From contig NZ_CP031396.1 of assembly GCF_003363755.1 (NCBI RefSeq), positions 2,666,001 to 2,730,000 of the forward strand: a stretch of DNA of 64,000 bases, written 5' to 3'. A model generated the notes under the pieces. The model saw only the letters and a list, made by a program, of their open reading frames with translations. It was not told where the DNA came from and did no database searches. The DNA is from Pseudomonas protegens (lineage in GTDB: Bacteria > Pseudomonadota > Gammaproteobacteria > Pseudomonadales > Pseudomonadaceae). The first letter of the stretch is position 1, and every line of letters starts with the position of its first letter. The translations under genes and the position numbers were made by a program. Positions 18,714-30,671 of the stretch are shown here, piece by piece.

Positions 18714-19430
18714 TTAAACCAGCAAAGACACCGCCAACGGCAGCAGTACCGCCGTGGCCACGCCCATCAGACTCATGGCCAGCGCCGCAAAGGCGCCGCA
18801 CTCCTCACTCTCCTGCAAGGCCACCGAGGTGCCCACCGCATGGGCGGTCATGCCCAGGGCCATGCCCCGCGCCTCAGGCCCATGAACGCCCAGGCGGTCG
18901 AGGATACTCGGGCCGAAGATCGCCCCGATCACCCCGGTAATCAGCACGAACACCGCAGCCAGAGCCGCGACGCCACCAATCTGCTCGGCCACCAGCATAG
19001 CGATCGGCGAAGTCACCGACTTGGGTGCCATGGTCATGAGGATCATGTGCTCAGCACCGAACCACCACCCCAGCAGTACCCCCAGGCTGGTGGCCAGCAC
19101 CCCGCCCACCACCAGCGTAGTCAATATCGGCCAGAACAATTGGCGGATGCGCCGCAAGTTGAGGTACAGGGGCACCGCCAGGGCCACCGTGGCAGGGCCC
19201 AGCAGAATGCTCAGAATCTCGGTGCTCTTGCGGTACTCCGCATAACTCAAACCACAGCCGAGCAGCACACCGATCACCAGCAGCATGGACACCAGTACCG
19301 GCTGCAGGAACATCCAGCGAGTTTTCTCAAAGGCCGCCAGCACCAACTGGTAGGCACCCAGGGTGATGCCGATGCCGAACAGCGGATGGTGAATCACCGC
19401 CGCCCAGGCGCCTTGCCAATCAACACTCAT
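18714..19430 (-). CDS. lrgB: LrgB family membrane protein
   Basis: LrgB/CidB proteins are multi-spanning membrane proteins that work with a holin-like LrgA partner. In Gram-positives the pair affects murein hydrolase export, cell lysis and pyruvate or glycolate movement. The 238-aa product starts MSVDWQGAWAAVIHHPLFG and contains ILLGPATVALAVPLY, APKSVTSPIAMLVAEQIGG and GMTAHAVGTSVALQ, the family core. The start overlaps the lrgA stop (ATGA), so they are coupled. Confidence 0.9.
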   Translation of the reverse strand: MSVDWQGAWAAVIHHPLFGIGITLGAYQLVLAAFEKTRWMFLQPVLVSMLLVIGVLLGCGLSYAEYRKSTEILSILLGPATVALAVPLYLNLRRIRQLFWPILTTLVVGGVLATSLGVLLGWWFGAEHMILMTMAPKSVTSPIAMLVAEQIGGVAALAAVFVLITGVIGAIFGPSILDRLGVHGPEARGMALGMTAHAVGTSVALQESEECGAFAALAMSLMGVATAVLLPLAVSLLV

Positions 19431-19789
19431 TGACTGTCCTCCTGGCGGGATTGGCGCTTGACCAGGCGCTGCATCAGCACACCGACAAAGGCCATGGAGA
19501 TCACCAGAGACAGCACCAGCGCGCCACTGATCGCCCAGAAGTCCGCGGCAATATCCCGGGCATAGACCATCACTCCGACCGCAGGCGGCACCAGTAACAG
19601 CGGCAGGTATCGCAGCAAACTGCTGGCCGCCAGGTTCAACGGCTCGCCCACTTCGCCGCGCACCACCAGAAAAACCAGCAGCAACAACAGGCCGATGATC
19701 GGCCCGGGAAGTACGGGCAACAGCAGATGATTGAGCGCCGTGCCGAGCAATTGGAACAGCACCAGCCATGTCAAACCGCGTAACAACAT
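19427..19789 (-). CDS. lrgA: CidA/LrgA family holin-like protein
   Basis: This 120-aa membrane protein has about four hydrophobic segments and the family motifs LPGPIIGLLLL and LPLLLVPPAVGVMVY. It is the small partner of LrgB. A TATAAT-like -10 lies on the minus strand at 19819-19824, putting a start site about 20 bases before the ATG. No LytSR regulator genes are in the window. Confidence 0.9.
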   Translation of the reverse strand: MLLRGLTWLVLFQLLGTALNHLLLPVLPGPIIGLLLLLVFLVVRGEVGEPLNLAASSLLRYLPLLLVPPAVGVMVYARDIAADFWAISGALVLSLVISMAFVGVLMQRLVKRQSRQEDSQ

Positions 19790-19967
19790 ACCGCCTCTCC
19801 AGCCTGATCCCGTGGCGCATTATAAGCACGCAGGCGCTATGAACCGGCATTCGCCAAAAGCATGGATGTTTACCGGGAAGGATCGCCATGATGATCTAAA
19901 GTGGATACTTCAGACCACAAAGCACTGGGTCGAATACTAAAAAATCGTTGAACCAAGGAGAGTCTCA

Positions 19968-20423
19968 ATGCCCTATGTTCCTGTTGCAGAGCTCAAAGAT
20001 TATGTCGGGAAGGAACTCGGACGTTCCGCATGGCTCACCATTGACCAGGAGCGTATCAACCTGTTCGCCGAAGCCACTGGCGACTTCCAGTTCATTCACG
20101 TGGACCCGGTCAAGGCAGCGAAAACGCCGTTCGGCACCACCATCGCCCACGGGTTCCTGACCCTGTCGCTGATCCCCAAACTGATGGAAGACATCCTCGT
20201 GCTGCCCGAGGGCCTGAAGATGGTGGTCAACTATGGCCTGGACAGCGTGCGCTTCATCCAGCCGGTGAAAGTCGACTCCAAGGTGCGTCTCAAGGTCGAA
20301 CTGACCGACGTCACCGAGAAGAAACCCGGCCAATGGCTGCTCAAGGCCACGGCCACCCTGGAAATCGACGGCGAGGAAAAACCTGCCTATATCGCTGAGC
20401 CTCTTTCGCTCTGCTTCGTCTGA
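19968..20423 (+). CDS. MaoC-type (R)-specific enoyl-CoA hydratase
   Basis: The 151-aa hot-dog-fold protein belongs to the MaoC/PhaJ group that hydrates trans-2-enoyl-CoA to (R)-3-hydroxyacyl-CoA. The catalytic dyad lies in GDFQFIHVDPVKA (Asp and His), followed by FGTTIAHGFLTLSL. AAGGAGAG sits 8 bases before the ATG. Precise substrate chain length cannot be read from the sequence. It is divergent from lrgAB. Confidence 0.88.
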   Translation: MPYVPVAELKDYVGKELGRSAWLTIDQERINLFAEATGDFQFIHVDPVKAAKTPFGTTIAHGFLTLSLIPKLMEDILVLPEGLKMVVNYGLDSVRFIQPVKVDSKVRLKVELTDVTEKKPGQWLLKATATLEIDGEEKPAYIAEPLSLCFV

Positions 20424-20435
20424 AATGTCCCTGAT

Positions 20436-20459
20436 GCGAAACAGCTCATGCTGTTTCGC
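20436..20459. terminator. Hairpin after the MaoC gene
   Basis: The perfect 10-bp stem is GCGAAACAGC (20436-20445) with GCTGTTTCGC (20450-20459) and a TCAT loop. A pyrimidine-rich but not T-only stretch follows. It probably ends the hydratase transcript. Confidence 0.6.
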
Positions 20460-20526
20460 TCAACCTCTCTATATATAAGTCACACCGCTGCGGCATACTC
20501 GGTCCCCTAATTATCCGGAACCCGTT

Positions 20527-22245
20527 ATGCGCCCACTTGTACCCCTGGTCTTGACTCTCTTGCTCAGCGCTTGCGGAGACGGCGAATCGCTGTTGCCGCC
20601 CGATGCCCGACTGCCCGACGGCGGGCGCTATCGCGGCGACCTGGTCAATGGCCTGCTCCAGGGACAGGGACGCATCGACTACCCCAACGGCAGCTGGTAC
20701 GCCGGCCAGTTCGACAAGGGCCAATGGCATGGCCAGGGCGAATGGCACGGCAGCAATGGCGAGGTCTATCGCGGCCAGTTCCAGCAAGGGCTGTTCCACG
20801 GGCAAGGCACCCTGACCACCAAGGACAGCAGCTACAGCGGCGGCTTCAAACTAGGCCGCCGGGACGGCGAAGGCACCCTCAAAGAAGACGGCATGACCTA
20901 TCGCGGCGAGTTCAAGGCCGACCTGTACTCGGGCTTGGGCCGCCTGGAGCTGGAGGACGGCAGCCAGTACCAGGGGCAATTCGCCAAGGGCAAGCCCAAT
21001 GGCGAAGGCCAGCGCAGCGATGCCAGCGGCAACCAGTTCAGCGGCAACTTCGTCAACGGCCAACTGGAAGGCAACGGCACCTTCAACAGCGCCGAAGGCG
21101 ACATTTATGTCGGTGGTTTCAAACACAACCAGCTCAATGGCAAGGGCCGCTACGAAAACTCCGACGGCGACGTCTGGATCGGCCAGTTCAAGGAAGGCGC
21201 CCTGGGTGGCAAGGGCGAGCTGATCGGCGCCGATGGCAGCCATTATGTCGGCACCTTCAGCGACTGGCGCTTCAGCGGCGAAGGACGACTGAACCTCAGT
21301 GACGGCAGCTTCTACATCGGCGGCTTCGACAGCGACAACTACCAGGGCCACGGTGTGCTGGTGCTGCGCGATGGCAGTGTGCAAAGCGGTGTCTGGAGCA
21401 ATGGCATGCGGGTTCGCGACGCCGACGGCAAACTACTGCCTGACCCCTTGGAAACTGCTCTGCTGGTCCAGGGTCGCCTGCTCAAGGAGGCCCTCGATGC
21501 GGTGCCTGCCTCCAGCCCGACCATCGAACTCTATAGCCTGACCCTGGCCGGCGACGGCAAGCAGAGTGTCTTCCTGCGCGAAGCCGACTACGTCAGCAAC
21601 ATGCTCGCGAGCCGCTTCGGCGCCTACGGTCAGATCCGCCTGGTCAACCACCGGGACCACCTGATGAACCGGCCCATGGCCACCCGGGAGAACCTGCGCC
21701 GCGCCGCACAGACCCTGGCCGAACGCAGCGGCCCCGAGGACCTGGTGTTCATCTACCTCACCAGCCATGGCACCAGCGAGCACGAACTGGTACTGGATCA
21801 GCCGCGCATGGAGTTGACCGACCTACCAGCCGATGAACTGGCCATCGCCTTGGCCCCCCTGAAAAACCGCGACAAGATCATCGTCATCTCGTCCTGCTAC
21901 TCGGGCGGTTTCATCCCTGCGCTCAAGGACGAACGAACCCTGATCATGACCGCCTCCCAGGCCGACCGGGTATCTTTCGGCTGTTCCGAAGAAGCCGACT
22001 TCACCTACTTCGGCGATGCTATGTTCGCCCAGGCACTGAACCAGACCGATGACCTGGAGCACGCCTTCAAGCTGGCCCGGGCCACTGTGGCCGAACGTGA
22101 ACAGGCCGATGGTTTCGAAGCGTCAGAACCACAGATCTGGGCACCCAAGGGCGTGATCGCGCATTGGCAACAATTGCGCAAACAGCAGGCACGAAAAGCG
22201 CTGCAAAGTGTCTCTATAGGCAGCAAGGAAGCACAGAGCAACTAA
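20527..22245 (+). CDS. MORN-repeat lipoprotein with C13 (legumain-type) peptidase domain
   Basis: The 572-aa protein has a lipoprotein signal with lipobox LLSAC (Cys16). It then carries about eleven 23-residue MORN repeats (roughly residues 33-290, pattern YxGxFxxGxxxGxGxxxxxDG). The C-terminal caspase-like domain belongs to the peptidase C13 clan: [18 protein letters not shown] gives the His (about 414) and [16 protein letters not shown] the Cys (about 457). MORN repeats bind lipids or proteins in other systems. The substrate is unknown. A cell-envelope protease is the best reading. It is flanked by a terminator upstream and an SDR gene 28 bp downstream. Confidence 0.85.
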   Translation: MRPLVPLVLTLLLSACGDGESLLPPDARLPDGGRYRGDLVNGLLQGQGRIDYPNGSWYAGQFDKGQWHGQGEWHGSNGEVYRGQFQQGLFHGQGTLTTKDSSYSGGFKLGRRDGEGTLKEDGMTYRGEFKADLYSGLGRLELEDGSQYQGQFAKGKPNGEGQRSDASGNQFSGNFVNGQLEGNGTFNSAEGDIYVGGFKHNQLNGKGRYENSDGDVWIGQFKEGALGGKGELIGADGSHYVGTFSDWRFSGEGRLNLSDGSFYIGGFDSDNYQGHGVLVLRDGSVQSGVWSNGMRVRDADGKLLPDPLETALLVQGRLLKEALDAVPASSPTIELYSLTLAGDGKQSVFLREADYVSNMLASRFGAYGQIRLVNHRDHLMNRPMATRENLRRAAQTLAERSGPEDLVFIYLTSHGTSEHELVLDQPRMELTDLPADELAIALAPLKNRDKIIVISSCYSGGFIPALKDERTLIMTASQADRVSFGCSEEADFTYFGDAMFAQALNQTDDLEHAFKLARATVAEREQADGFEASEPQIWAPKGVIAHWQQLRKQQARKALQSVSIGSKEAQSN

Positions 22246-22273
22246 GCTGAAACAGTATCAAGGGGGAATGACT

Positions 22274-22915
22274 ATGTACTTGACGCCTCAGCATATCCTG
22301 CTCGCCGGCGCCTCCGGACTGACCGGAGAGCATCTGCTCGATCGCCTGCTCAACGAGCCCACCATCATTCGTGTTCTGGCACCCAGCAGACGCCCGCTAA
22401 GCAAGCACCCACGCCTGGAGAACCCCGTCGGCGATCCGGCGGTATTCCTGCCGCAACTGAGCGGCAAGGTGGAGATCGCCTTCTGCTGCCTGGGCACCAC
22501 CATCAAGCAGGCGGGTTCCGAAGCGGCCTTTCGCGCGGTGGACCTGGACATGGTGGTGGCCTTCGGCAAACGCGCCCTGGAAATGGGCGCGCGGCACCTG
22601 ATAGTAGTCAGCGCCCTGGGCGCCGACCCCAAGTCATCGATTTTCTACAACCGGGTCAAAGGTGAAATGGAAGAGGCCCTTAAGCAGCAGGGCTGGCCAC
22701 AGCTGACCATTTGCCGGCCGTCACTGCTGCTGGGAGACCGGATCGAACCGCGCCTGACCGAACAACTGGCTGGCCCATTGTCGCGACTGATCCCGGGCAA
22801 GTACCACGGCATCGAAGCCTGCCAGTTGGCACGCGCCATGTGGCGGTTGGCCCTGGAAGAGCAAAGCGGCACTCGGGTCGTCGAATCCGATGAGTTGCGC
22901 AAGCTAGGTAAATAA
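22274..22915 (+). CDS. NAD(P)-binding SDR/atypical epimerase family protein
   Basis: The 213-aa product is a small atypical short-chain dehydrogenase related to the TIP30/HTATIP2 group. The N-terminal dinucleotide motif is [39 protein letters not shown] and [24 protein letters not shown] resemble the active-site strand and YxxxK region. I chose the ATG at 22274 because AAGGGGG then has an 8-base spacing; the ATG at 22268 is too close. The substrate is unknown. Confidence 0.85.
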   Translation: MYLTPQHILLAGASGLTGEHLLDRLLNEPTIIRVLAPSRRPLSKHPRLENPVGDPAVFLPQLSGKVEIAFCCLGTTIKQAGSEAAFRAVDLDMVVAFGKRALEMGARHLIVVSALGADPKSSIFYNRVKGEMEEALKQQGWPQLTICRPSLLLGDRIEPRLTEQLAGPLSRLIPGKYHGIEACQLARAMWRLALEEQSGTRVVESDELRKLGK

Positions 22916-22920
22916 AGCAC

Positions 22921-22972
22921 TCGCCGGCAATCCGGCTCCTGCACATAGCTGCAGGAGCCGGATTGCCGGCGA
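22921..22972. repeat. REP-like palindrome (23-bp perfect arms)
   Basis: The arms 22921-22943 and 22950-22972 are perfectly complementary with a 6-nt loop. The core GCCGGCAATCCGGCTCCTGCA is like the REP sequences that occur in hundreds of copies in fluorescent pseudomonads. It lies between two converging genes, the usual place, and may act as a bidirectional transcript end. Confidence 0.75.
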
Positions 22973-22976
22973 AACA

Positions 22977-23264
22977 CTACAACCCACCCGTTGCCTGAAA
23001 CCCCACCCCCAACACTGTCAGCACCGACAACGGCAGCAACAGCGTATCGAGCAAGGCGCTGGCCGGCAGGTCTACTCCCGGATAGCTCGGTGCCTCGGCG
23101 CCAAAGCGGTCCATGGCACAGCAACCACCCTGCATGGCATAAAGATCCAGGCGCGTCCCCGAATACACCACCGGCGCCCCAGGTTGCGCGGCGTTCAAGG
23201 TGCGGACCGTGGCACAGCCCCCCAACTGCAGGGCAGCCAGTAGCATCAGCAGGGATTTACTCAT
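22977..23264 (-). CDS. YceK/YidQ-like lipoprotein
   Basis: The 95-aa protein has a lipobox ending LGGC, and the family stretch CATVRTL, then [35 protein letters not shown] near the C-terminus is a conserved feature of DUF1375-type YceK/YidQ proteins. Function is unknown. It starts inside the last codons of ubiX, so it is translated from the mpl-ubiX message. Confidence 0.8.
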   Translation of the reverse strand: MSKSLLMLLAALQLGGCATVRTLNAAQPGAPVVYSGTRLDLYAMQGGCCAMDRFGAEAPSYPGVDLPASALLDTLLLPLSVLTVLGVGFQATGGL

Positions 23265-23889
23265 CGCTGCTCAAATGATGCTCGCCCCAGCGCGGCAACA
23301 TGTCCTGGGGGATGTTCAGCAAATTGAGAATCCGCGCCACGACGAAGTCCACCAGGTCATCGATGGTCTGCGGCTGATGATAGAAACCCGGCGAGGCCGG
23401 CAGGATAGTCACGCCCATGTTCGACAACTTGAGCATGTGCTCCAGATGAATGCTGGAGTAGGGAGCCTCCCGAGGCACCAGAATCAACTGCCGGCGCTCC
23501 TTGAGGGTCACGTCCGCAGCCCGTTCGATCAGGTTGTTGCAAGCCCCGGTAGCAATCGCCGACAAGGTGCCGGTGGAACAAGGCACCACCACCATCGCCG
23601 CCGGCGAGCCGGAACCCGAGGCTACCGGCGACATCCAGTCTTCCTTGCCGTACACCCGGATCTGCCCCGCCGCCGCACCGGTGTACTCGGTGAGAAAGGC
23701 CTGCATCATCTGCGGCTTGGGCGGCAGGGTCACATCGGTTTCCGTGGCCATGACCAACTGCGCAGCCTTTGAGATCAGGAAGTGCACTTCCCGATCCTCA
23801 CGCACCAGGCAATCCAGCAGGCGCAAACCGTACTGGGCGCCCGAGGCACCGGTCATGGCCAGGGTGATGCGTTCCGGGCCGTTGCTCAT
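23257..23889 (-). CDS. ubiX: Flavin prenyltransferase UbiX
   Basis: UbiX attaches a dimethylallyl group to FMN to give prenylated FMN, the cofactor of the UbiD decarboxylase in ubiquinone synthesis. The 210-aa product has the family landmarks: [40 protein letters not shown], and [17 protein letters not shown]. The start overlaps the mpl stop (ATGA). Confidence 0.95.
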   Translation of the reverse strand: MSNGPERITLAMTGASGAQYGLRLLDCLVREDREVHFLISKAAQLVMATETDVTLPPKPQMMQAFLTEYTGAAAGQIRVYGKEDWMSPVASGSGSPAAMVVVPCSTGTLSAIATGACNNLIERAADVTLKERRQLILVPREAPYSSIHLEHMLKLSNMGVTILPASPGFYHQPQTIDDLVDFVVARILNLLNIPQDMLPRWGEHHLSSDE

Positions 23890-25235
23890 TGCAGTGCCTC
23901 GGCCAGTTTGCCGTGCAGGCCGCCGAAGCCGCCGTTACTCATGATCACCACCTGGGTGCCCGGCTTAGCCTGGCTTTTCACCCGTTCGATGATGCCTTCC
24001 AGAGAGTCGCTGACAATCGATGGCACCGAACACAAGGCCGCCGTTGCCGCCAGGTCCCAGCCCAGGTTGGCCGGTGCGTACCAGATCACCTGATCGGCCT
24101 GGTTGACGCTTTCCGGCAACCCATCACGGTGGGCGCCAAGCTTCATGGAGTTGGAGCGCGGCTCGATGATGGCGATCACCGGTGCGTCGCCGACCCGCTT
24201 GCGCAGGCCGTCCAGGGTGGTGGCGATGGCCGTCGGGTGGTGGGCGAAGTCATCGTAGATGGTCACGCCATGCACTTCGGCGACCTTCTCCATGCGGCGC
24301 TTCACGCTCTTGAACGCACTCAGGCCAGCAATGCCCATCGACGGCACCACGCCAACATGACGAGCAGCGGCCAGCGTCGCCAGGGCATTGGCCACGTTGT
24401 GCTGCCCGGTCAGTTCCCACTCCACGACGCCCTGGCTCACGCCCTCGAACATCACTTCAAAGGCCGAACCGTCGGCACTGAGCAACTTGACCTGCCACTG
24501 CCCACCGGCACCGGTGGTCTGCACCGGCGTCCAGCAGCCCATCTCGATGACCCGCTGCAAGGCAGGTTCGGTGGTGGGATGAATCACCAGGCCTTCGCTG
24601 GGAATGGTCCGCACCAGATGGTGGAACTGCCGCTCGATGGCTGCCAGGTCAGGGAAGATGTCCGCATGGTCGAACTCAAGGTTATTGAGGATCGCGGTGC
24701 GCGGGCGGTAGTGGACAAACTTCGAGCGCTTGTCGAAGAACGCGCTGTCGTACTCATCGGCCTCGATCACGAAGAACGGTGTGCCGCCCAGGCGGGCCGA
24801 AACGGCGAAATTCTGCGGCACCCCACCAATCAGGAAGCCCGGGCTCATGCCGGCATGCTCCAGTACCCAGGCCAGCATGCTGCTGGTGGTGGTCTTGCCG
24901 TGGGTGCCGGCTACCGCCAAGACCCAGCGCCCTTGCAGGACATGGTCCGCCAACCACTGCGGGCCGGAAACATAGGGCAGGCCTTTGTTCAGCACATACT
25001 CCACGGCCGGGTTGCCCCGGGACATGGCATTGCCGATCACCACCAGATCCGGAGCCGGGTCCAGCTGGGCCGGGTCATAGCCTTGAGTCAGCTCGATGCC
25101 CTGGGCTTGCAGCTGGGTGCTCATGGGGGGATAGACGTTAGCGTCGGAGCCGGTGACGTGATGGCCCAGTTCTTTAGCCAGAACCGCCATCGAGCCCATG
25201 AAAGTGCCGCAGATACCGAGAATATGGATGTGCAT
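23886..25235 (-). CDS. mpl: UDP-MurNAc:tripeptide ligase Mpl
   Basis: Mpl reattaches recycled L-Ala-gamma-D-Glu-mesoDAP to UDP-MurNAc, a murein recycling step that also influences AmpC induction. The 449-aa Mur-ligase has [20 protein letters not shown], the ATP loop [20 protein letters not shown], and [15 protein letters not shown]. The start at 25235 is chosen over 25247 because it begins directly at the family N-terminus. Together with ldcA this makes two murein-recycling genes in the window. Confidence 0.95.
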   Translation of the reverse strand: MHIHILGICGTFMGSMAVLAKELGHHVTGSDANVYPPMSTQLQAQGIELTQGYDPAQLDPAPDLVVIGNAMSRGNPAVEYVLNKGLPYVSGPQWLADHVLQGRWVLAVAGTHGKTTTSSMLAWVLEHAGMSPGFLIGGVPQNFAVSARLGGTPFFVIEADEYDSAFFDKRSKFVHYRPRTAILNNLEFDHADIFPDLAAIERQFHHLVRTIPSEGLVIHPTTEPALQRVIEMGCWTPVQTTGAGGQWQVKLLSADGSAFEVMFEGVSQGVVEWELTGQHNVANALATLAAARHVGVVPSMGIAGLSAFKSVKRRMEKVAEVHGVTIYDDFAHHPTAIATTLDGLRKRVGDAPVIAIIEPRSNSMKLGAHRDGLPESVNQADQVIWYAPANLGWDLAATAALCSVPSIVSDSLEGIIERVKSQAKPGTQVVIMSNGGFGGLHGKLAEALQ

Positions 25236-25371
25236 AGTCGACCTCATAAAACATCGGCGCAGGTTAGCCTAGAGGGCTGCAAATCGCACCCATTAGCTGA
25301 CCGGGAGGCTGCTGAGCTTGCCGCTGCTGGCACAAGGCAAGCGGCCCTGTACCGGCGGTCACAGGTGCGGT

Positions 25372-27291
<1,920 letters not shown>

Positions 27292-27667
27292 TTCTTATTA
27301 TTCTCCTGATGCGCTGTCACGCTCAGACGGAACACTGGCGCCGCTGCAGGCCGCAATCGGCCCTGTAAAGAAGGACAGACCATCAGATCTATCCGACAAG
27401 ATTCGACACGCGAACCAGCATCCTCCAGCCGCTGTTTCATTGCAATGCCGGCTTGACCCATGAGTCACAGCTTGTGCCATCCAGGTTACAAACTGTCACT
27501 CAGTGCCGTACCAGATTCGTCACACGCTGCCGTTGGCACCGCTTCGAAACATCCGCAAACCCTTGATTCATATGGCCTGCACCCCACTGGCCCGACCTTT
27601 GCTCTACGCTTGGTATGCGCTATAGCGCGTCCTCCCCCATAAGCATAAAAGCCAGGAGATACCCACC
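27292..27667. promoter_or_regulatory. 376-bp regulatory region between eatR and the aldehyde dehydrogenase
   Basis: No gene is visible here. The region holds a sigma-54 promoter near its right end and, 85-125 bp further left, two small palindromes: CACAGCTTGTG (27466-27476) and CACTCAGTG (27497-27505). They lie inside similar GTCAC...GTGCC contexts with centres 30 bp apart. That spacing and distance would suit enhancer sites for EatR. Their role is a guess. Confidence 0.5.
27587..27603 (+). promoter_or_regulatory. Sigma-54 (-24/-12) promoter for the ethanolamine cluster
   Basis: The element CTGGCCCGACCTTTGCT matches the consensus YTGGCACGrNNNTTGCW at every fixed position except one (C instead of A). 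The GG (27589-27590) and GC (27601-27602) have the required spacing. Transcription should start near 27613, about 55 bases before the dehydrogenase ATG. The divergent sigma-54 activator supports it. Confidence 0.85.
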
Positions 27668-29188
<1,521 letters not shown>

Positions 29189-29193
29189 TCGAC

Positions 29194-29227
29194 CCTCCCG
29201 GCGACCCAGGTCGCCGGGAGGCCTTTT
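29194..29227 (+). terminator. Intrinsic terminator after the aldehyde dehydrogenase
   Basis: CCTCCCGGCGACC (29194-29206) and GGTCGCCGGGAGG (29209-29221) form a perfect stem, followed by CCTTTT. It would stop or reduce read-through into eutH, so eutH may have its own promoter in the following 138 bp or rely on partial read-through. Confidence 0.8.
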
Positions 29228-29365
29228 CGCGGCCTTGCCGCACTTGTTCACCTGCTCTGATCCGGTGCCAAAGGCTGGCCGGACGGAACACTGCTGTCGG
29301 AAGTTCTGCGCCAAACCAGTCGTGCACAGACCCTGCTTGAAAAACAATAACAAGGGACAAACGCA

Positions 29366-30646
29366 ATGGATCAGATCGGCAACTACGTGCTCTACCTCAT
29401 CATGCTCTGCGCCGTAATCGGTGCCTTCGCCGCCATCTATGACAGCGAGCGAGGCTTGGGCAAAGAATTCATGGAAGGCATCCATGCCACCGGCTACATC
29501 TTTGTGCCGGCCGCAGGGATCATGGCTTCCATTCCCTACCTGACCGTGGTCATCGAGACCGTCTTCGGTCCGTTCTTCAACTCCCTGGGCGCCGACCCGG
29601 CCCTGGCGGCGACCATGATCATCGCCTCGGACATGGGAGGCTATCAGCTGGCCTCGGCCCTGGCCGCCAGCAAGGAAGCCCTGGTGATGGCCCTGATCAC
29701 CGGCTTCATGGGCGGCGCCACCATCGTCTTCTCGATCCCCATGGGCCTGGCGATGCTCGACAAGCGCGACCACAAGTACATGGCCCTGGGGATCATGTCC
29801 GGCATCCTCACCATCCCCGTCGGGGTGATGATCGCCAGCCTGATCCTGGCCTTCAGCAACCCGGTGGTACGCGAACTGGTGAGCACCAACGGTGAAGCCA
29901 GCTACCAACTGGCCCTGGGCCTGGGCAGCATCTTCGCCAACCTGCTGCCGATCCTGATCTTCGTCGTGGCCCTGGCCCTGGGCCTGCGCTTTTTGCCGGA
30001 CATGATGATCAAGGGTTTCATCATCTTCGGCCGCGCCATGGACGCGGCCATCAAGCTGGTGCTGGTGTTCTCCATCGTCGAGTACTTCACCGGGGTCTTC
30101 TCCGTGGTATTTGGCGGCTGGGGCTTCCACCCGATCATCGCCGACGCTCAGGACCAGACCCGCGCCCTGGAAACCGCCGGCTACATCGGCATCATGCTGG
30201 CCGGCGCCTTCCCCATGGTCTACCTGCTGCGCAAATACCTGGGCAAACCTCTGGAAAACCTCGGCGGCAAGATCGGCTTGAGCGCGGTAGGCAGCGCCGG
30301 CATGCTGGCGACCATCGCCAACATCCTCGCCATGTTCCGCCTGGTGCGCCTCATGCCCCCCAAGGACAAAGTGGTGAACATCGCCTTCGGCGTCTGCGCC
30401 GCCTTCCTGCTGGGGGACCACCTGTCCTTCACCGCCAACTTCCAGCCCACCATCATCCTGCCGGTCCTGATCGGCAAGATCAGCGCCGGCTTCGTCGCCG
30501 TCGGCCTGGCCTACTGGCTGTCGGTGCCCAAGGCGCTGCAACTGGAGGCTCAGGATCGGGCAGCGGGCATCATCGCCCCGGGCGAGTACCTGGGCGGCAC
30601 TGCGCTGGACACGCCGGAACCTGCAGGCCAGAAGGCCACCGCCTGA
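29366..30646 (+). CDS. eutH: Ethanolamine transporter EutH
   Basis: EutH brings ethanolamine across the inner membrane, mainly needed when the external concentration or pH is low. The 426-aa protein is nearly all hydrophobic segments (about ten) with the family stretches GLGKEFMEGIHATGYIFVPA, FGPFFNSLGADPALAATMI and ASDMGGYQLA. P. aeruginosa, as I recall, uses a different (APC-type) transporter at this place, so EutH is a strain-group difference. AAGGGA precedes the ATG. Confidence 0.92.
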   Translation: MDQIGNYVLYLIMLCAVIGAFAAIYDSERGLGKEFMEGIHATGYIFVPAAGIMASIPYLTVVIETVFGPFFNSLGADPALAATMIIASDMGGYQLASALAASKEALVMALITGFMGGATIVFSIPMGLAMLDKRDHKYMALGIMSGILTIPVGVMIASLILAFSNPVVRELVSTNGEASYQLALGLGSIFANLLPILIFVVALALGLRFLPDMMIKGFIIFGRAMDAAIKLVLVFSIVEYFTGVFSVVFGGWGFHPIIADAQDQTRALETAGYIGIMLAGAFPMVYLLRKYLGKPLENLGGKIGLSAVGSAGMLATIANILAMFRLVRLMPPKDKVVNIAFGVCAAFLLGDHLSFTANFQPTIILPVLIGKISAGFVAVGLAYWLSVPKALQLEAQDRAAGIIAPGEYLGGTALDTPEPAGQKATA

Positions 30647-30671
30647 CTGCGGCGCGGCGAGGAACGCCTGC

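Noticed and set aside
29228..29365. A second sigma-54 promoter before eutH (GTGCACAGACCCTGCTT near 29323)
   Set aside because: It lacks the invariant GG of the -24 element.
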